A DNA stretch of 64,000 nt from Kibdelosporangium aridum (lineage in GTDB: Bacteria > Actinomycetota > Actinomycetes > Mycobacteriales > Pseudonocardiaceae): NCBI RefSeq assembly GCF_900176515.1, contig NZ_FWXV01000001.1, positions 310,001 through 374,000 of the forward strand, in the 5' to 3' direction. A program made the position numbers and the translations under genes. This document shows, one piece after another, positions 52,868 to 62,434 of the stretch (position 1 is the stretch's first letter; each line of letters begins with the position of its first letter). A model generated the notes under the pieces. That model saw only the letters and a program-made list of their open reading frames with translations. It was not told where the DNA came from and searched no databases.

Positions 52868-55494
52868 TGACGCCGTTCGACCCCAAGTCGTACGAGGAGC
52901 AGGTCGTCAAGCCGCTGCGGGGCCGCAAGCTGCCGGACGACCTGCTCACCCGCTATGCCGTGTCGACCGACATGTCCGACGCGCAGCTGGCCCAGCGGCT
53001 GCAACAAGTCCGGTCGTGCTGGAACAAGGGAGCGGGCAAGGCCACCTCGGTCAAGCTGGTCTACAAGGCGTTCCTCAAGGCCGACGACGAGCTCAAACGC
53101 CAGCACGGCGCGCGGCTGGGCCAGATGTCCTGGTGGAACGCGTACGCCAGGGCCCGGCAGGACAAGTTCTCCAGCGAGATCGTCGAGCTTGCGGCCACCG
53201 TCAAGTCCAGCTTCGGTGAGCTCGGCCTGATCTCCACCAGCCAGCTGCAGGCCACGATGCGCGCCGGGTTCCCGTCGCTCACGCCCGCCGAGGCCGAGCA
53301 GGCGTTGAAAGACGCGGGTGTCGCCAAAGCGACCCCGATCGAGTTGCCCAAACAGAGCGGCCTGCAGAGCACGCTCTACAAGAAGCTCAGCGAGCAGCTG
53401 GCCGAGGCCGGGGCGGCCAGCGTGCCCGCCGTGGTTTTCCAGAACGTCACCGGGTTCAAGGTGGTGACGTCGTTCAGCTGTGCCGCGGGCAATCTCGACG
53501 CGGCCGCGATCGAGGCGGCGGTCCAGCGTGAGTACCGCCGGTCCGGCAACGAGGCCGCGAAGGAAGCGCTCGGGATCCTCGCCCGTGCCGCCAAGGACTC
53601 GGTCGATCTGCGACTGCTCACGTTGTACCACTTGGTGGACGACGTCCGGCGGCACCGCGCCGAGGGAGCCGCGCCGAGCGCGTTGCTGAAACCGTTGCTG
53701 CAAGCCAAGTTGGATCCCGCCGAGGCCCGGCTCGTGGTGTTCAGCGTGCTCAACGAGTCCACCACCCGGGACACCAAGGTGAACCCGGCCGCAGCGGTGA
53801 CCGAGCTGCTTGAACAAGGCCTTTTGCTTGCGGCGCAACAGGCACTGGGAACGGTTGTCGCGCCTGAGGAAGCTGCATCCCTCAAGGCGTTGGTGGAACG
53901 ACAGGTGGCCGAGGTCCACCGGTTGCGTTCCGCCGCACGGCAGGCGATGGCCTCAGGCAACGAAGCCGAAGCGCAGCAACACTTGCGTGCAGCGGCCAAA
54001 CTGGCTGCCGATGACGACGACCTCGCGGCCGAGCTGCGCAAGATTCCGCCTGCGCCGGTGCTGGCCTTGTCCGCACAGGCCGAAGGGCTCGGGGTCCGTG
54101 TCGCGTGGCAGACCCAACCGAGCCACGCGGACGACACCAAATATCGATTGGTACGCAGGGAAGACCGATCTCCCGCAGACCCCGATGACGGCGTGACCGT
54201 CAGCGAAACGAGCAAGTCCGTCGCCTCGGACTCGTCCGCGCCCGCGGCGCGGACGCTGCATTACGCCGTTTTCGCCGCGGTGCCAGGCGGTCCATGGTCA
54301 CGGCCCGCGGTGGCCAGTATCGAAGTGCTCCCGCCCGTTACGGCCGTCCGCTTTGCCGTGCAGGAAGGCCGGGTGGACGCGCAGTGGCAGGTCCACCCGG
54401 ACGTCCGCTCGGTGTCCGTGACCAAGGCATCCGGCGAAACCGTTGCCACCATGGGCAAGACCCAGTTCTACGACCGGGTCACCGAAGCAGGCGAACACGT
54501 CTACACGTTCGTCGCGCACTACCGGCGTCCAGACGGGACAGACGCGGCCGCGAGCCCGGTCTCCGCTGGGACATCCGGCGGCGGACGGATCGCGCCGGTG
54601 TCGGCGATCAGCCTGACGCCCGTGGGTGAGGAAGGAAACCTCGGCGTCGCGGTGACATGGCGGCAGACAGCCGAAGCCGAGGTCGTGATCCGGCGGTCGG
54701 CTCATCCCGCCGAATGGGAATTCGGTGCCGCCGTGACGTCCGCCCAGCTCCGCTCGTTCGGCCAGGAACTCGTCGGCCGCCACCAGGTCGAAGGGGAGTG
54801 GCACACGCTCACCGCGACTGTCCCCACCGGACACTTCCATTACGTGCCCTTCACCCTGAACCAAGACGGCGCCGTCTGCGGACTCGGTGACGCGCTCGGT
54901 CTGGCTGTACCGGTGCGCAACCTGCGGCACCAAAGACTGGGTGACGAGGTCGTGCTGTCGTGGATCTGGCCGGAGAACTCCGGTTCGGTCCAAGTGTCGT
55001 GGCGGACCACCGAACGCGCCGAGAAGTTCCGGTACACGCACCAGCAATACCAGCTGGCCGGAGGCTGCCGGATCAAATGCGGCGCGGCCAAGGTGAGTGT
55101 GAGCGTGCGTGCGATCGGCATGGGCGACGGCGGCGAGTGCTTCTCCCCGGACGTCACAGCGGATGTGCCCGGGATGCTGCCGAAAGTCACGTACACCGTC
55201 GAATCGGCGCGCAAGCTGATCGGACCGTCGACGGTACGGATCCGCCTGACCGCGGACCAACCGCTGGCGAGCTGCCCGATCGTGGTCGTGGTCGCGCCCG
55301 GTGTGACGATGCCACGCAAGCCGGGAGACGGCCAGGTGGTGCTGCGCGGCGACACCGCGTTGCAGCCGGGCCAGCCGGCCGAACTGACCGCGGAATTCGC
55401 CAAAACGCCCAAACCGTACTGGATCCGGTGTTTCGCCGAGGACGGCTCGGTCCGCCTCGTCGACCCCCCGACCTCCCAGCTGAAGGTGTCGTGA
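52867..55494 (+). CDS. Large helical plus Fn3-like protein
   Basis: The 875-aa product has an N-terminal helical half (about 1-390; many Ala/Leu/Arg stretches such as LLKPLLQAKLDPAEARLVVF). Then come about four repeated beta-sandwich modules resembling fibronectin type III (about 400-490, 490-575, 585-680 and 690-770; WQTQPSHADDTKYRLVRRE, VSWRTTERAEKFRYTHQQY). A last beta domain ends at 875. No J-domain or enzymatic motif is seen. It may be a scaffold or binding partner between the Hsp70 and the GTPases. It overlaps both neighbours by one base. Confidence 0.75.
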   Translation: MTPFDPKSYEEQVVKPLRGRKLPDDLLTRYAVSTDMSDAQLAQRLQQVRSCWNKGAGKATSVKLVYKAFLKADDELKRQHGARLGQMSWWNAYARARQDKFSSEIVELAATVKSSFGELGLISTSQLQATMRAGFPSLTPAEAEQALKDAGVAKATPIELPKQSGLQSTLYKKLSEQLAEAGAASVPAVVFQNVTGFKVVTSFSCAAGNLDAAAIEAAVQREYRRSGNEAAKEALGILARAAKDSVDLRLLTLYHLVDDVRRHRAEGAAPSALLKPLLQAKLDPAEARLVVFSVLNESTTRDTKVNPAAAVTELLEQGLLLAAQQALGTVVAPEEAASLKALVERQVAEVHRLRSAARQAMASGNEAEAQQHLRAAAKLAADDDDLAAELRKIPPAPVLALSAQAEGLGVRVAWQTQPSHADDTKYRLVRREDRSPADPDDGVTVSETSKSVASDSSAPAARTLHYAVFAAVPGGPWSRPAVASIEVLPPVTAVRFAVQEGRVDAQWQVHPDVRSVSVTKASGETVATMGKTQFYDRVTEAGEHVYTFVAHYRRPDGTDAAASPVSAGTSGGGRIAPVSAISLTPVGEEGNLGVAVTWRQTAEAEVVIRRSAHPAEWEFGAAVTSAQLRSFGQELVGRHQVEGEWHTLTATVPTGHFHYVPFTLNQDGAVCGLGDALGLAVPVRNLRHQRLGDEVVLSWIWPENSGSVQVSWRTTERAEKFRYTHQQYQLAGGCRIKCGAAKVSVSVRAIGMGDGGECFSPDVTADVPGMLPKVTYTVESARKLIGPSTVRIRLTADQPLASCPIVVVVAPGVTMPRKPGDGQVVLRGDTALQPGQPAELTAEFAKTPKPYWIRCFAEDGSVRLVDPPTSQLKVS

Positions 55495-56699
55495 TGCTCG
55501 GCTCGACAGTCGCGTGCCCGTACTGCTACAACCGGATCAACCCCGGCAAACTCCACTTCCAGTGCACCGGCCGGGCCGCTCCGGGCCGTGACAGGTGCGT
55601 CAAGTCCGTCGACCAGGACCGCCAGCGGTTGACCGGCTACGCCGCTCCCGCCTGGCCGACCTTCCCGCCCCCGGAGTCGCGTAACCCGTTAGGCCAGCGG
55701 GTCGCGCAGTGCCCGGACTGCGGTGTGGACACAGGCGTCCGGGCATGCCCGGTGTGCCACACCCCGCTGCCCGCGAACTTCGCGGAGAGCCGCAGCCCGC
55801 TGATCGGCATGGTCGGCGGCAAGAACTCCGGAAAGACCGTCTACACCACGGTTCTGGTGCACGAGCTGCGCCACAACGTCCGCCGCCGGTTCGCCGCGGA
55901 CGTGTCCTTCGCCGGTGACCAGCAGGGTGACGCCGGATCGCTCGGCAACTGGCTCAAGCTCTACGAGCGATCGCTGTTCGACCAGAACATGCTGTTCGAG
56001 TCGACGGCCGCGGCGCGTGACGGGTTGAAGGTGCCGCTCGTGCTGCAGTGGCGGCAACCGAAGCGTGGGAAACTGGGCAGGACGACCCACAGCACCACGA
56101 CGTTGTCGTTCTACGACGCCCCCGGCGAAGACATGACGACTCAGGAGTTCGTCAACGGCCAGGCCTATCTCGGCTCGGCCGACGGCCTGATCGTGCTGCT
56201 CGACCCGTTCGAACTGCCGGGTGCGCACGACCGGATCGCCGTGCCGGACGCCGCCCGCCGCGAGACCGAGCCGCCGCTGACCGTGCTCAACCGGATCACC
56301 GAGATGCTCCGGCTCACGCACGGCGTGAAGGCGAGCAAACGCATCACGATCCCGATCGCCGTGGTGTTCTCGAAGATCGACGCGTTCTACAAGATGCTCG
56401 GCGACGACCATCCGCTGCTGACCAAGCCGCAGGCCGGGGCCTTCTACAACGAGACCGCGGGCCAGGACACCGACGAACACATCCGTGCCCTGCTCACTGA
56501 CCTGGACGCGGACGACATCGACTCGCACCTGCGATCGCACTACAAGCAGTTCCGGTACTTCGCGGTGTCCTCGCTCGGCGCCGAACCGGACTACCGGAAA
56601 CAACAGGTCGACGCGGGCGGCGTGCGGCCCTTCCGGGTGGACGAACCGCTGCTCTGGCTGCTCGGCATGTTCAAGATCATCGAACGGAGTGGCGGATGA
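55494..56699 (+). CDS. Zinc-ribbon GTPase (double-GTPase family)
   Basis: The 401-aa product has two N-terminal zinc ribbons (C8, C11, C24, C35 and C73, C76, C85, C88). A TRAFAC-like GTPase follows with P-loop GGKNSGKT (108-115), the Walker B element DAPGED (208-213) and an NKxD-like SKID (293-296). This matches the double-GTPase families described by comparative genomics next to GAP1 proteins. Its ATG shares a base with the upstream stop, and its stop overlaps the next ATG (ATGA). Confidence 0.75.
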   Translation: MLGSTVACPYCYNRINPGKLHFQCTGRAAPGRDRCVKSVDQDRQRLTGYAAPAWPTFPPPESRNPLGQRVAQCPDCGVDTGVRACPVCHTPLPANFAESRSPLIGMVGGKNSGKTVYTTVLVHELRHNVRRRFAADVSFAGDQQGDAGSLGNWLKLYERSLFDQNMLFESTAAARDGLKVPLVLQWRQPKRGKLGRTTHSTTTLSFYDAPGEDMTTQEFVNGQAYLGSADGLIVLLDPFELPGAHDRIAVPDAARRETEPPLTVLNRITEMLRLTHGVKASKRITIPIAVVFSKIDAFYKMLGDDHPLLTKPQAGAFYNETAGQDTDEHIRALLTDLDADDIDSHLRSHYKQFRYFAVSSLGAEPDYRKQQVDAGGVRPFRVDEPLLWLLGMFKIIERSGG

Positions 56700-59155
56700 C
56701 CGGATCCTTCCATTCCCTCTATTACACCGACTGCCTGCCGGGACAAGGCCTTCGCGGTGGTGCGGGCTTCCAGTTCCAGGCGGTGTCGTCCGGCGTCACG
56801 CACGAGGAGATGACACTCGTCCAGCGATCAGCGCTCTATGAGCCGCCCGTGGCGTGGATGCGTGAACGCAGGCCGGTCGCCGAATATCCGGCTTCGCTGA
56901 CGCATGTCTTCGACGGCTTCTACGTGACCGCACGTGGGATTTACCTTGGTGCGGAGGCGAATGGTGCCCGTGAAGGCAACCAGTTCACCCACGCCGTGAC
57001 CACGTCCCAAGTGGACAGTTACGGCATGGTCCGGCCCGCGCAGCTGTGGGATGCCGACTGGTGGTCGGAGAAGCCCGCAGCCTCGACCGAATGCCCGCCG
57101 CTGGACGCGGAACCGGAGCCAGGGCCATGGGGTGTCGATCGGGTCCGGGAGTGGGTACTCGGCCAGGCCGACGCCGAAGAGTGGTTGATCGCGCTGCGGT
57201 CGGCCCTGGAACTCCTGTCGGACAAGAACAAGCGGCGCGTGCTGTTCGTCAGCGACGACCCGACGCCCGTCCTCGGCTGGATCGCCGCGGGGACGTTGCT
57301 GTTGCCCCAACAGGAAGCCGTCCGCGTCGGATTCCGTGTCTTCGCCACGAATCCACACCAAAGCCAGCACGATGTGCTTGCCGTGCACCCGGACTGGGCC
57401 GGGGCATACGCGAATGTCGACGGCAACAGCGGCTTCCTGGTGTTCGACCTGATGAACGGCAGGCACTCGACGATCGAGCCGACCGACGCCGCGCGGCACT
57501 GGGTCCCGCAGTTCCTGCGTGCGGACCCGTTCGACGTCGTCGACGCGATCGAGCTGACGTACCAGTTCACCAAGGGCCGGGCCGAACAACCGGCGGACCG
57601 GCTGGCCAGCTCGATCATCCTGAGTGGACGGGAACTGGCCAGCCCTGCCGAAGCCGGCCAGCTGGTGACCTGGCTCGCCGGGCAGGCCAAACTGTCCATC
57701 GACGACGCGCTCGAACCGTTGACCGAAGCCGTTCTGCAAGCTCAGCCGGACGTCAAGGCGCTGCGTGAGCTGGACACCGCGATACTGCGGATGGCGCCCA
57801 GTGCTCCGTTGGCCGCCAAGGTCGGTCTCGCGTTGCTCACGGCCGAACTTGACGCGATCGCCACAGGGAAGGAACTCCCGCCCGGTGAGCCGGTCAAGGG
57901 CGCGCATCCATGGTCGCAAGAGGATCGTTTTGCCGCGGCCCAGCTCGTTGAGCAGGTGGCCAACTCGGTGCCGCCACAGTGGATGGACCGCGTTCTGTGC
58001 ACGGCGACCAGATTCGACGCGCAGCCGTCGATCGCGGCGTTCAGCGCGGGCGCCGACCGGTTCGCCCAATGGTGGATCGAACACCCCACGCCCCAGCTCA
58101 ACCCGGAGCGCTGGCCGGACCGGGGTGAGTACCTCGTGGACTTGGTCAAGGACAAGCTCCGCAGGCAGATCGCCACTCATCCCTCGACCAGGCAAGCGGT
58201 TCGCGAGCACTGGTGGGCCTTGTTGCGGCCGTACGCCATCGAGCTGCGCGACCCGCTGGACGCCACCGTCATCGCGGCCACAGTGGAGCGTGGCGGCACC
58301 CAGCTCAGAAGCGAGACCGTGCGCACCCTGCTGCCGTCGGTCAGCGTGGCGCAAAGCCCGGAGACCATCGATACGGTCTGGCACGCGCTGTACCAGTTCG
58401 CGTCACCAACCATGGACGAGCTCGCGAAATTCCTCGACACCGCGCCGCCGTCGCTGGTCACCAGCACAGTCGTGGAAGCGGCGTTCGGACTCCTCGACAA
58501 GGCGCTGGCGACCACGGTTACGACCCAAGCGCTCGACGTGTTGACGCGTGTCGTGGCCATCGCGGGTATGCCCAAGTCACGCAGGCTGCAGTCGCTGGCA
58601 AGCCAGGACGCCGAGCTCACCCGCTGGATGGCCGGGATCAGGGAAGGCCGGGTCCCGCCGCGCAAGACGCCGCTGATCGCCACCGAGCCGGTGTTCAACG
58701 CCAGAGGCGACGAGTTGGTCGGAATACTCCAGCAAGCCGAGCTCGTGGTCGGCAAACTGGCCATCGACCAAGGCGGCCGGTTCCTGCACCAAATGCTCGT
58801 ACAGCAACTGCCGCAGCGCATGGCCGACCCGCAGCTCGGGGACAAGGCGGTGGCCCTGCTGTTCGTGACGGGCATGGCGGAGTCGTGTGCGACCGAGTTC
58901 GTCAGCCGGGTCGAGCGTGAGATCGACAAGTGGGGGCAGAAAGCCGACGAAGTACGCAAGAGCTCGATCCGTAACCTGCTGGCTCCGCTCGAACCGAAGT
59001 ACGTCGACGTCTGGGATGCCGCCCGCGGCAAGAAACCCGCGAGCAGGCCCCAGAAATCGACCCAGAAACCGGCACCGAAGCCCGCGCAGGAGCCCAAGCA
59101 GCCGCCGCGCAGGCTCGGCTGGCTCAACCGGCGCAAGGACAACGAGGGGGCCTGA
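56696..59155 (+). CDS. GTPase-associated protein 1-like (GAP1-N2) protein
   Basis: The 819-aa product starts with the GAP1-N2 pattern (SLYYTDCLPGQGLRGGAGFQFQ, AEYPASLTHVFDGFYVTARG, NQFTHAV). A long helical middle follows (about 200-780). A Lys/Pro-rich tail (residues about 775-819; KKPASRPQKSTQKPAPKPAQEP) could contact the membrane or nucleic acid. GAP1 proteins are named for their constant pairing with the neighbouring GTPases, and an accessory or activating role is assumed. Both ends overlap their neighbours. Confidence 0.75.
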   Translation: MTGSFHSLYYTDCLPGQGLRGGAGFQFQAVSSGVTHEEMTLVQRSALYEPPVAWMRERRPVAEYPASLTHVFDGFYVTARGIYLGAEANGAREGNQFTHAVTTSQVDSYGMVRPAQLWDADWWSEKPAASTECPPLDAEPEPGPWGVDRVREWVLGQADAEEWLIALRSALELLSDKNKRRVLFVSDDPTPVLGWIAAGTLLLPQQEAVRVGFRVFATNPHQSQHDVLAVHPDWAGAYANVDGNSGFLVFDLMNGRHSTIEPTDAARHWVPQFLRADPFDVVDAIELTYQFTKGRAEQPADRLASSIILSGRELASPAEAGQLVTWLAGQAKLSIDDALEPLTEAVLQAQPDVKALRELDTAILRMAPSAPLAAKVGLALLTAELDAIATGKELPPGEPVKGAHPWSQEDRFAAAQLVEQVANSVPPQWMDRVLCTATRFDAQPSIAAFSAGADRFAQWWIEHPTPQLNPERWPDRGEYLVDLVKDKLRRQIATHPSTRQAVREHWWALLRPYAIELRDPLDATVIAATVERGGTQLRSETVRTLLPSVSVAQSPETIDTVWHALYQFASPTMDELAKFLDTAPPSLVTSTVVEAAFGLLDKALATTVTTQALDVLTRVVAIAGMPKSRRLQSLASQDAELTRWMAGIREGRVPPRKTPLIATEPVFNARGDELVGILQQAELVVGKLAIDQGGRFLHQMLVQQLPQRMADPQLGDKAVALLFVTGMAESCATEFVSRVEREIDKWGQKADEVRKSSIRNLLAPLEPKYVDVWDAARGKKPASRPQKSTQKPAPKPAQEPKQPPRRLGWLNRRKDNEGA

Positions 59156-60723
59156 TGCAGTACCTGATCGGTGCGCTCGTCGTCCTCTTCGGCATCTACA
59201 TCATCTTCTGGCTGGTCGTTGTCGCGCTGTTCTACCTCGTGCTGCCGATCTACCTCGTGCTCATGCCGCTGTCACTGGCCGCCGGGATGGTCATCTCGGT
59301 GGTGATTGTCATGATGACGCTGGTCGGCGCCCGCAAGTACCGGCCGGAGACGATCACCCCTGAGCACGTGACGGACGGGACGGCCCGGTTACCGAAGCTG
59401 CCCTCGGACCGCCCGTTCGGCCGCGACTGGGCGTGGCCGAGTTACGTGGTGGCGCAGTGGCGGGTCGACTTCACCACCGCGACGCGTGGCGTGTGGGACA
59501 TCCTCGGCAGGGGATGGCGGACCTTGCCACGGAAGATCGGCTGGATCACCTCGCTGTTCGTGTTTCCCGTCTGGCTGGCGGTGAACGCCGGTGCGTTTCT
59601 GGCCGGCGCGATGATGGCCGCGCCGTGGCTGACGTTCGTCTTGCTCACGTGGCTCGGCTGGCTGGCTGTCAGCGGCGTGTTACGGGGCGCCGACAACGCC
59701 TTCCAGCGTGTCAGGGACACCCGCCCAAGGTGCCAGGTGTGCCACTACTTGGCGGACTTGCCTGCGTTCCCATGCGAATGCGGCAAGCTGCACCGCGATT
59801 TACGGCCTGGCCGCCTCGGCGGAGTGTGGCGCAGGTGCGGGTGCGGCAGGGTGTTACCCACGACCATCCTGCGTGCGGCGCTCAAGATCGGGCCAAGCTG
59901 TCCGCGGTGTGCCAGGCCTTATCACAAGGGCGCCGGGGTGAACACCGACATCGGGATCCCGGTGTTCGGGCCGGTCTCCGCGGGTAAGACCCGCTTGGTC
60001 ATCGCGGGCATGGTGGCCCTGCGAGATCTGGCGTCCGCCAACGGCGTGGTCACCGAATTAGTCGACGAGGACAGCGAGAACGCGTACCGGACCGGCGCGG
60101 ACATCATCACGACCGACGGCAACACCACGAAGACCCCAGCCGGGGAACTGCCGATCGCCATCACGATGCAGGTCACCAAAGGCCGCCGGAAAACGTCGCT
60201 GCACATCTTCGACGCGGCGGGGGAGTTCTACACCAACCGGGACGACAACGCCGATCTGGAGTTCCTCGACCACGCCAAGGGACTCGTGCTCGTGGTGGAC
60301 CCGTTCTCGATCCCTTGGGTCACCGACCAATTGGGCGGCCCGTACCACCCTCGGGTGGCCGTGGCCAACCCCGCTGTCGACGACCCCGACCAGACCTACC
60401 AGGTCACTGTGCGGCGGCTGCGGGACTACCGCATCGACACCAAGCGCCGGAACCTGGCGATCGCCGTGGTCAAAGCGGACCTGTTGACCGGAACCGACCC
60501 CGCGGCGGACCTCGAGCCCGCGACCGTGCGGGACTGGCTTGACCAGGCCGGGCTGGACAACTTGGTGCTCTCGGCGGAACGGGACTTCGCCGAGGTCCGG
60601 TACTTCCTGGTCGCGTCGGTCCGGGTTCGGCCGGAGACGGCGGCCATGTCACCGGCAGCACCGTTCGTGTGGCTGCTCGGCAAGGCCGGAGTGGATGTCG
60701 TGCCACCGGAGGCGAAGCAATGA
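59155..60723 (+). CDS. Membrane-anchored zinc-ribbon GTPase
   Basis: The 522-aa product has about four membrane segments (about 5-30, 33-57 and a pair within 133-172). Two or more Cys clusters follow (C193, C196, C207, C209, C228, C230, C249, C252). A GTPase domain then has P-loop GPVSAGKT (272-279), switch element DAAGE (353-357) and an NKxD-like VKAD (439-442). It is a second, distinct GTPase of the module, fixed at the membrane. Its ATG overlaps the GAP1 stop, and its own stop overlaps the next ATG. Confidence 0.75.
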   Translation: MQYLIGALVVLFGIYIIFWLVVVALFYLVLPIYLVLMPLSLAAGMVISVVIVMMTLVGARKYRPETITPEHVTDGTARLPKLPSDRPFGRDWAWPSYVVAQWRVDFTTATRGVWDILGRGWRTLPRKIGWITSLFVFPVWLAVNAGAFLAGAMMAAPWLTFVLLTWLGWLAVSGVLRGADNAFQRVRDTRPRCQVCHYLADLPAFPCECGKLHRDLRPGRLGGVWRRCGCGRVLPTTILRAALKIGPSCPRCARPYHKGAGVNTDIGIPVFGPVSAGKTRLVIAGMVALRDLASANGVVTELVDEDSENAYRTGADIITTDGNTTKTPAGELPIAITMQVTKGRRKTSLHIFDAAGEFYTNRDDNADLEFLDHAKGLVLVVDPFSIPWVTDQLGGPYHPRVAVANPAVDDPDQTYQVTVRRLRDYRIDTKRRNLAIAVVKADLLTGTDPAADLEPATVRDWLDQAGLDNLVLSAERDFAEVRYFLVASVRVRPETAAMSPAAPFVWLLGKAGVDVVPPEAKQ

Positions 60724-60905
60724 ACCGCAAGACACCGCCCGCTTATGTCGTGCACCGCAGTCTGATCTTCGCTCTGGTCGCGTTCGTCGCGGTGATGATC
60801 GGGTTCATCATCGTGGACATGGTGCCAGGCCTGTCCGCTTCGGTGATGAACGCCGTGAACGGCATGCGCCAGATATGGCAAGGCCTGGGCTGGGAACTGT
60901 TTTGA
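60720..60905 (+). CDS. 61-aa single-span membrane peptide
   Basis: The product has a basic start (MNRKTPPAYVVHRS), one membrane helix (about 15-33, LIFALVAFVAVMIGFIIVD) and a short amphipathic tail ending WELF. Coupling is tight on both sides (ATGA with the GTPase; TTGA with the next Hsp70), so it is real despite its size. It may link the membrane GTPase to the Hsp70 or be an effector. I recognise no family. Confidence 0.65.
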   Translation: MNRKTPPAYVVHRSLIFALVAFVAVMIGFIIVDMVPGLSASVMNAVNGMRQIWQGLGWELF

Positions 60906-62434
60906 TACTGGGGATCGATCTCGGTACCACGTACTCGGCCGTCGCCACGATCGGACCGGACGGCCGTCCTTTCGTCCTGCGCAACCAAGTGGGCGAGCCG
61001 ACCACGCCGTCGGTGGTCCACTTCGAGTCCAGTTCCGCGGTCCTGGTCGGCAGTTCGGCGGTGCACGCCGGAACCGTCGACCCGGACAACACCGTGTCGT
61101 TGATCAAACGCCAGATGGGCAACGACTTCGACCTCGAGTTCCACGGTGTCCGGCACACCCCGGAGTCCATCTCGGCGCTGATCCTGCGAGCGCTCGTGGA
61201 CACCGATGAGCCTGTCCGTGCGGTGATCACGGTTCCGGCGTATTTCGGCATCAGGGAACGGGAAGCGACCGCGCAGGCCGCGCGTCTGGCCGGAATCGAG
61301 GTGCTGGAGCTGCTCAGCGAACCCGTGGCGGCCGCATTGCACTACGGGACATCGGAACTGACAGGCTCAGGCGGCACGGTCCTGGTCTACGACCTCGGCG
61401 GCGGGACTTTCGACACGACCGTCCTCAAAGTACAGCCGATGGGTGTTTCGGTGATCGCCACCGATGGCGACAGCAAGCTCGGCGGAGCCGACTGGGACTC
61501 CCGCATCGCCGAGTACTTGACCGAATGCTTTGTCGAGGCCGTTCCGGACGTCGACCCGTTTGACGACGAGATGTTCCCGCACGTCGTGCAGACAGCCGCT
61601 GAATCGACCAAGCGGGCGTTGAGCACCACTGAATCGAGGCCGGTGGTCCTGCGTGCCTGCGGTGCGCGCGTAACGGTCACCTTCAACCGGCAGATCCTGG
61701 AAGAGCTGGGTGCGGACCTCGTCGACCGCACGATGTCCATCGTCCGGCGAGTGACCCACAACGCTGCGAAATACGGTGCGATCGACATCCGGCACGCGAT
61801 TCTCGTCGGCGGTTCGAGCAAGATGCCCGCGATCGCCAAGGCCGTCGCGGAGACTTTGGATGTCACACCCCGAGTGGTCGAGCCGGATCTGGCCGTGGTA
61901 CTCGGCGCGGCGATCCGTGCGAACCAGTTGACGAACGCGCAAAGCCTGCGGCAGGCAGGCGGGATGCTGGCCGCGATCGCCGACAAACCGACCACTTCGG
62001 TCGTTCCCCGTAGCTTCGGCATTCTCATTCACGACAGCTATGACCCGGTGGCGACCAGGCAGATCGTCGTCCACGCCGTCCACCAGAACCAGCCGTTGCC
62101 CGCCAGCGCGTCGGTGTCGTTCTGCACGATCGCCGAAGGCCGTGACCGAGTCCGGATCCAGGTCTACGAACAAGCAGGCGACCTTCCCTCCGAGGAGGTC
62201 GAACACAACCGGCGGGTACTGGACGGTGAATTGACCGACCTGCCCGCACTGCGCGCCGGGTCGCGCATCGAGATCGCGCTGCGGGTCAGCGCGGACGGGC
62301 TGCTCAGCGTCACCGCGCGGGAGCCGAGCAGCGGTGCACGGCTGGACCTTCAGGCCTATGTGGACGGAGTCGTCGACTCGGCCGCGGCCGATGACCTGAG
62401 CTCGACGCTGGCCGGAATCGCGGTGAGGCAATGA
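60902..62434 (+). CDS. Hsp70-family ATPase (second copy)
   Basis: The 510-aa product starts directly with the phosphate-1 loop (ILGIDLGTTYSAVATIG) and has VYDLGGGTFDTTVLKV and AILVGGSSKMPAIAK. The C-terminal part (about 350-510) is a short beta domain with no lid. It is clearly related to but distinct from the first copy 10 kb upstream, so one operon encodes two Hsp70s. The TTG start at 60902 overlaps the small-peptide stop; the open frame upstream lies in other genes. Confidence 0.85.
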   Translation: MILGIDLGTTYSAVATIGPDGRPFVLRNQVGEPTTPSVVHFESSSAVLVGSSAVHAGTVDPDNTVSLIKRQMGNDFDLEFHGVRHTPESISALILRALVDTDEPVRAVITVPAYFGIREREATAQAARLAGIEVLELLSEPVAAALHYGTSELTGSGGTVLVYDLGGGTFDTTVLKVQPMGVSVIATDGDSKLGGADWDSRIAEYLTECFVEAVPDVDPFDDEMFPHVVQTAAESTKRALSTTESRPVVLRACGARVTVTFNRQILEELGADLVDRTMSIVRRVTHNAAKYGAIDIRHAILVGGSSKMPAIAKAVAETLDVTPRVVEPDLAVVLGAAIRANQLTNAQSLRQAGGMLAAIADKPTTSVVPRSFGILIHDSYDPVATRQIVVHAVHQNQPLPASASVSFCTIAEGRDRVRIQVYEQAGDLPSEEVEHNRRVLDGELTDLPALRAGSRIEIALRVSADGLLSVTAREPSSGARLDLQAYVDGVVDSAAADDLSSTLAGIAVRQ

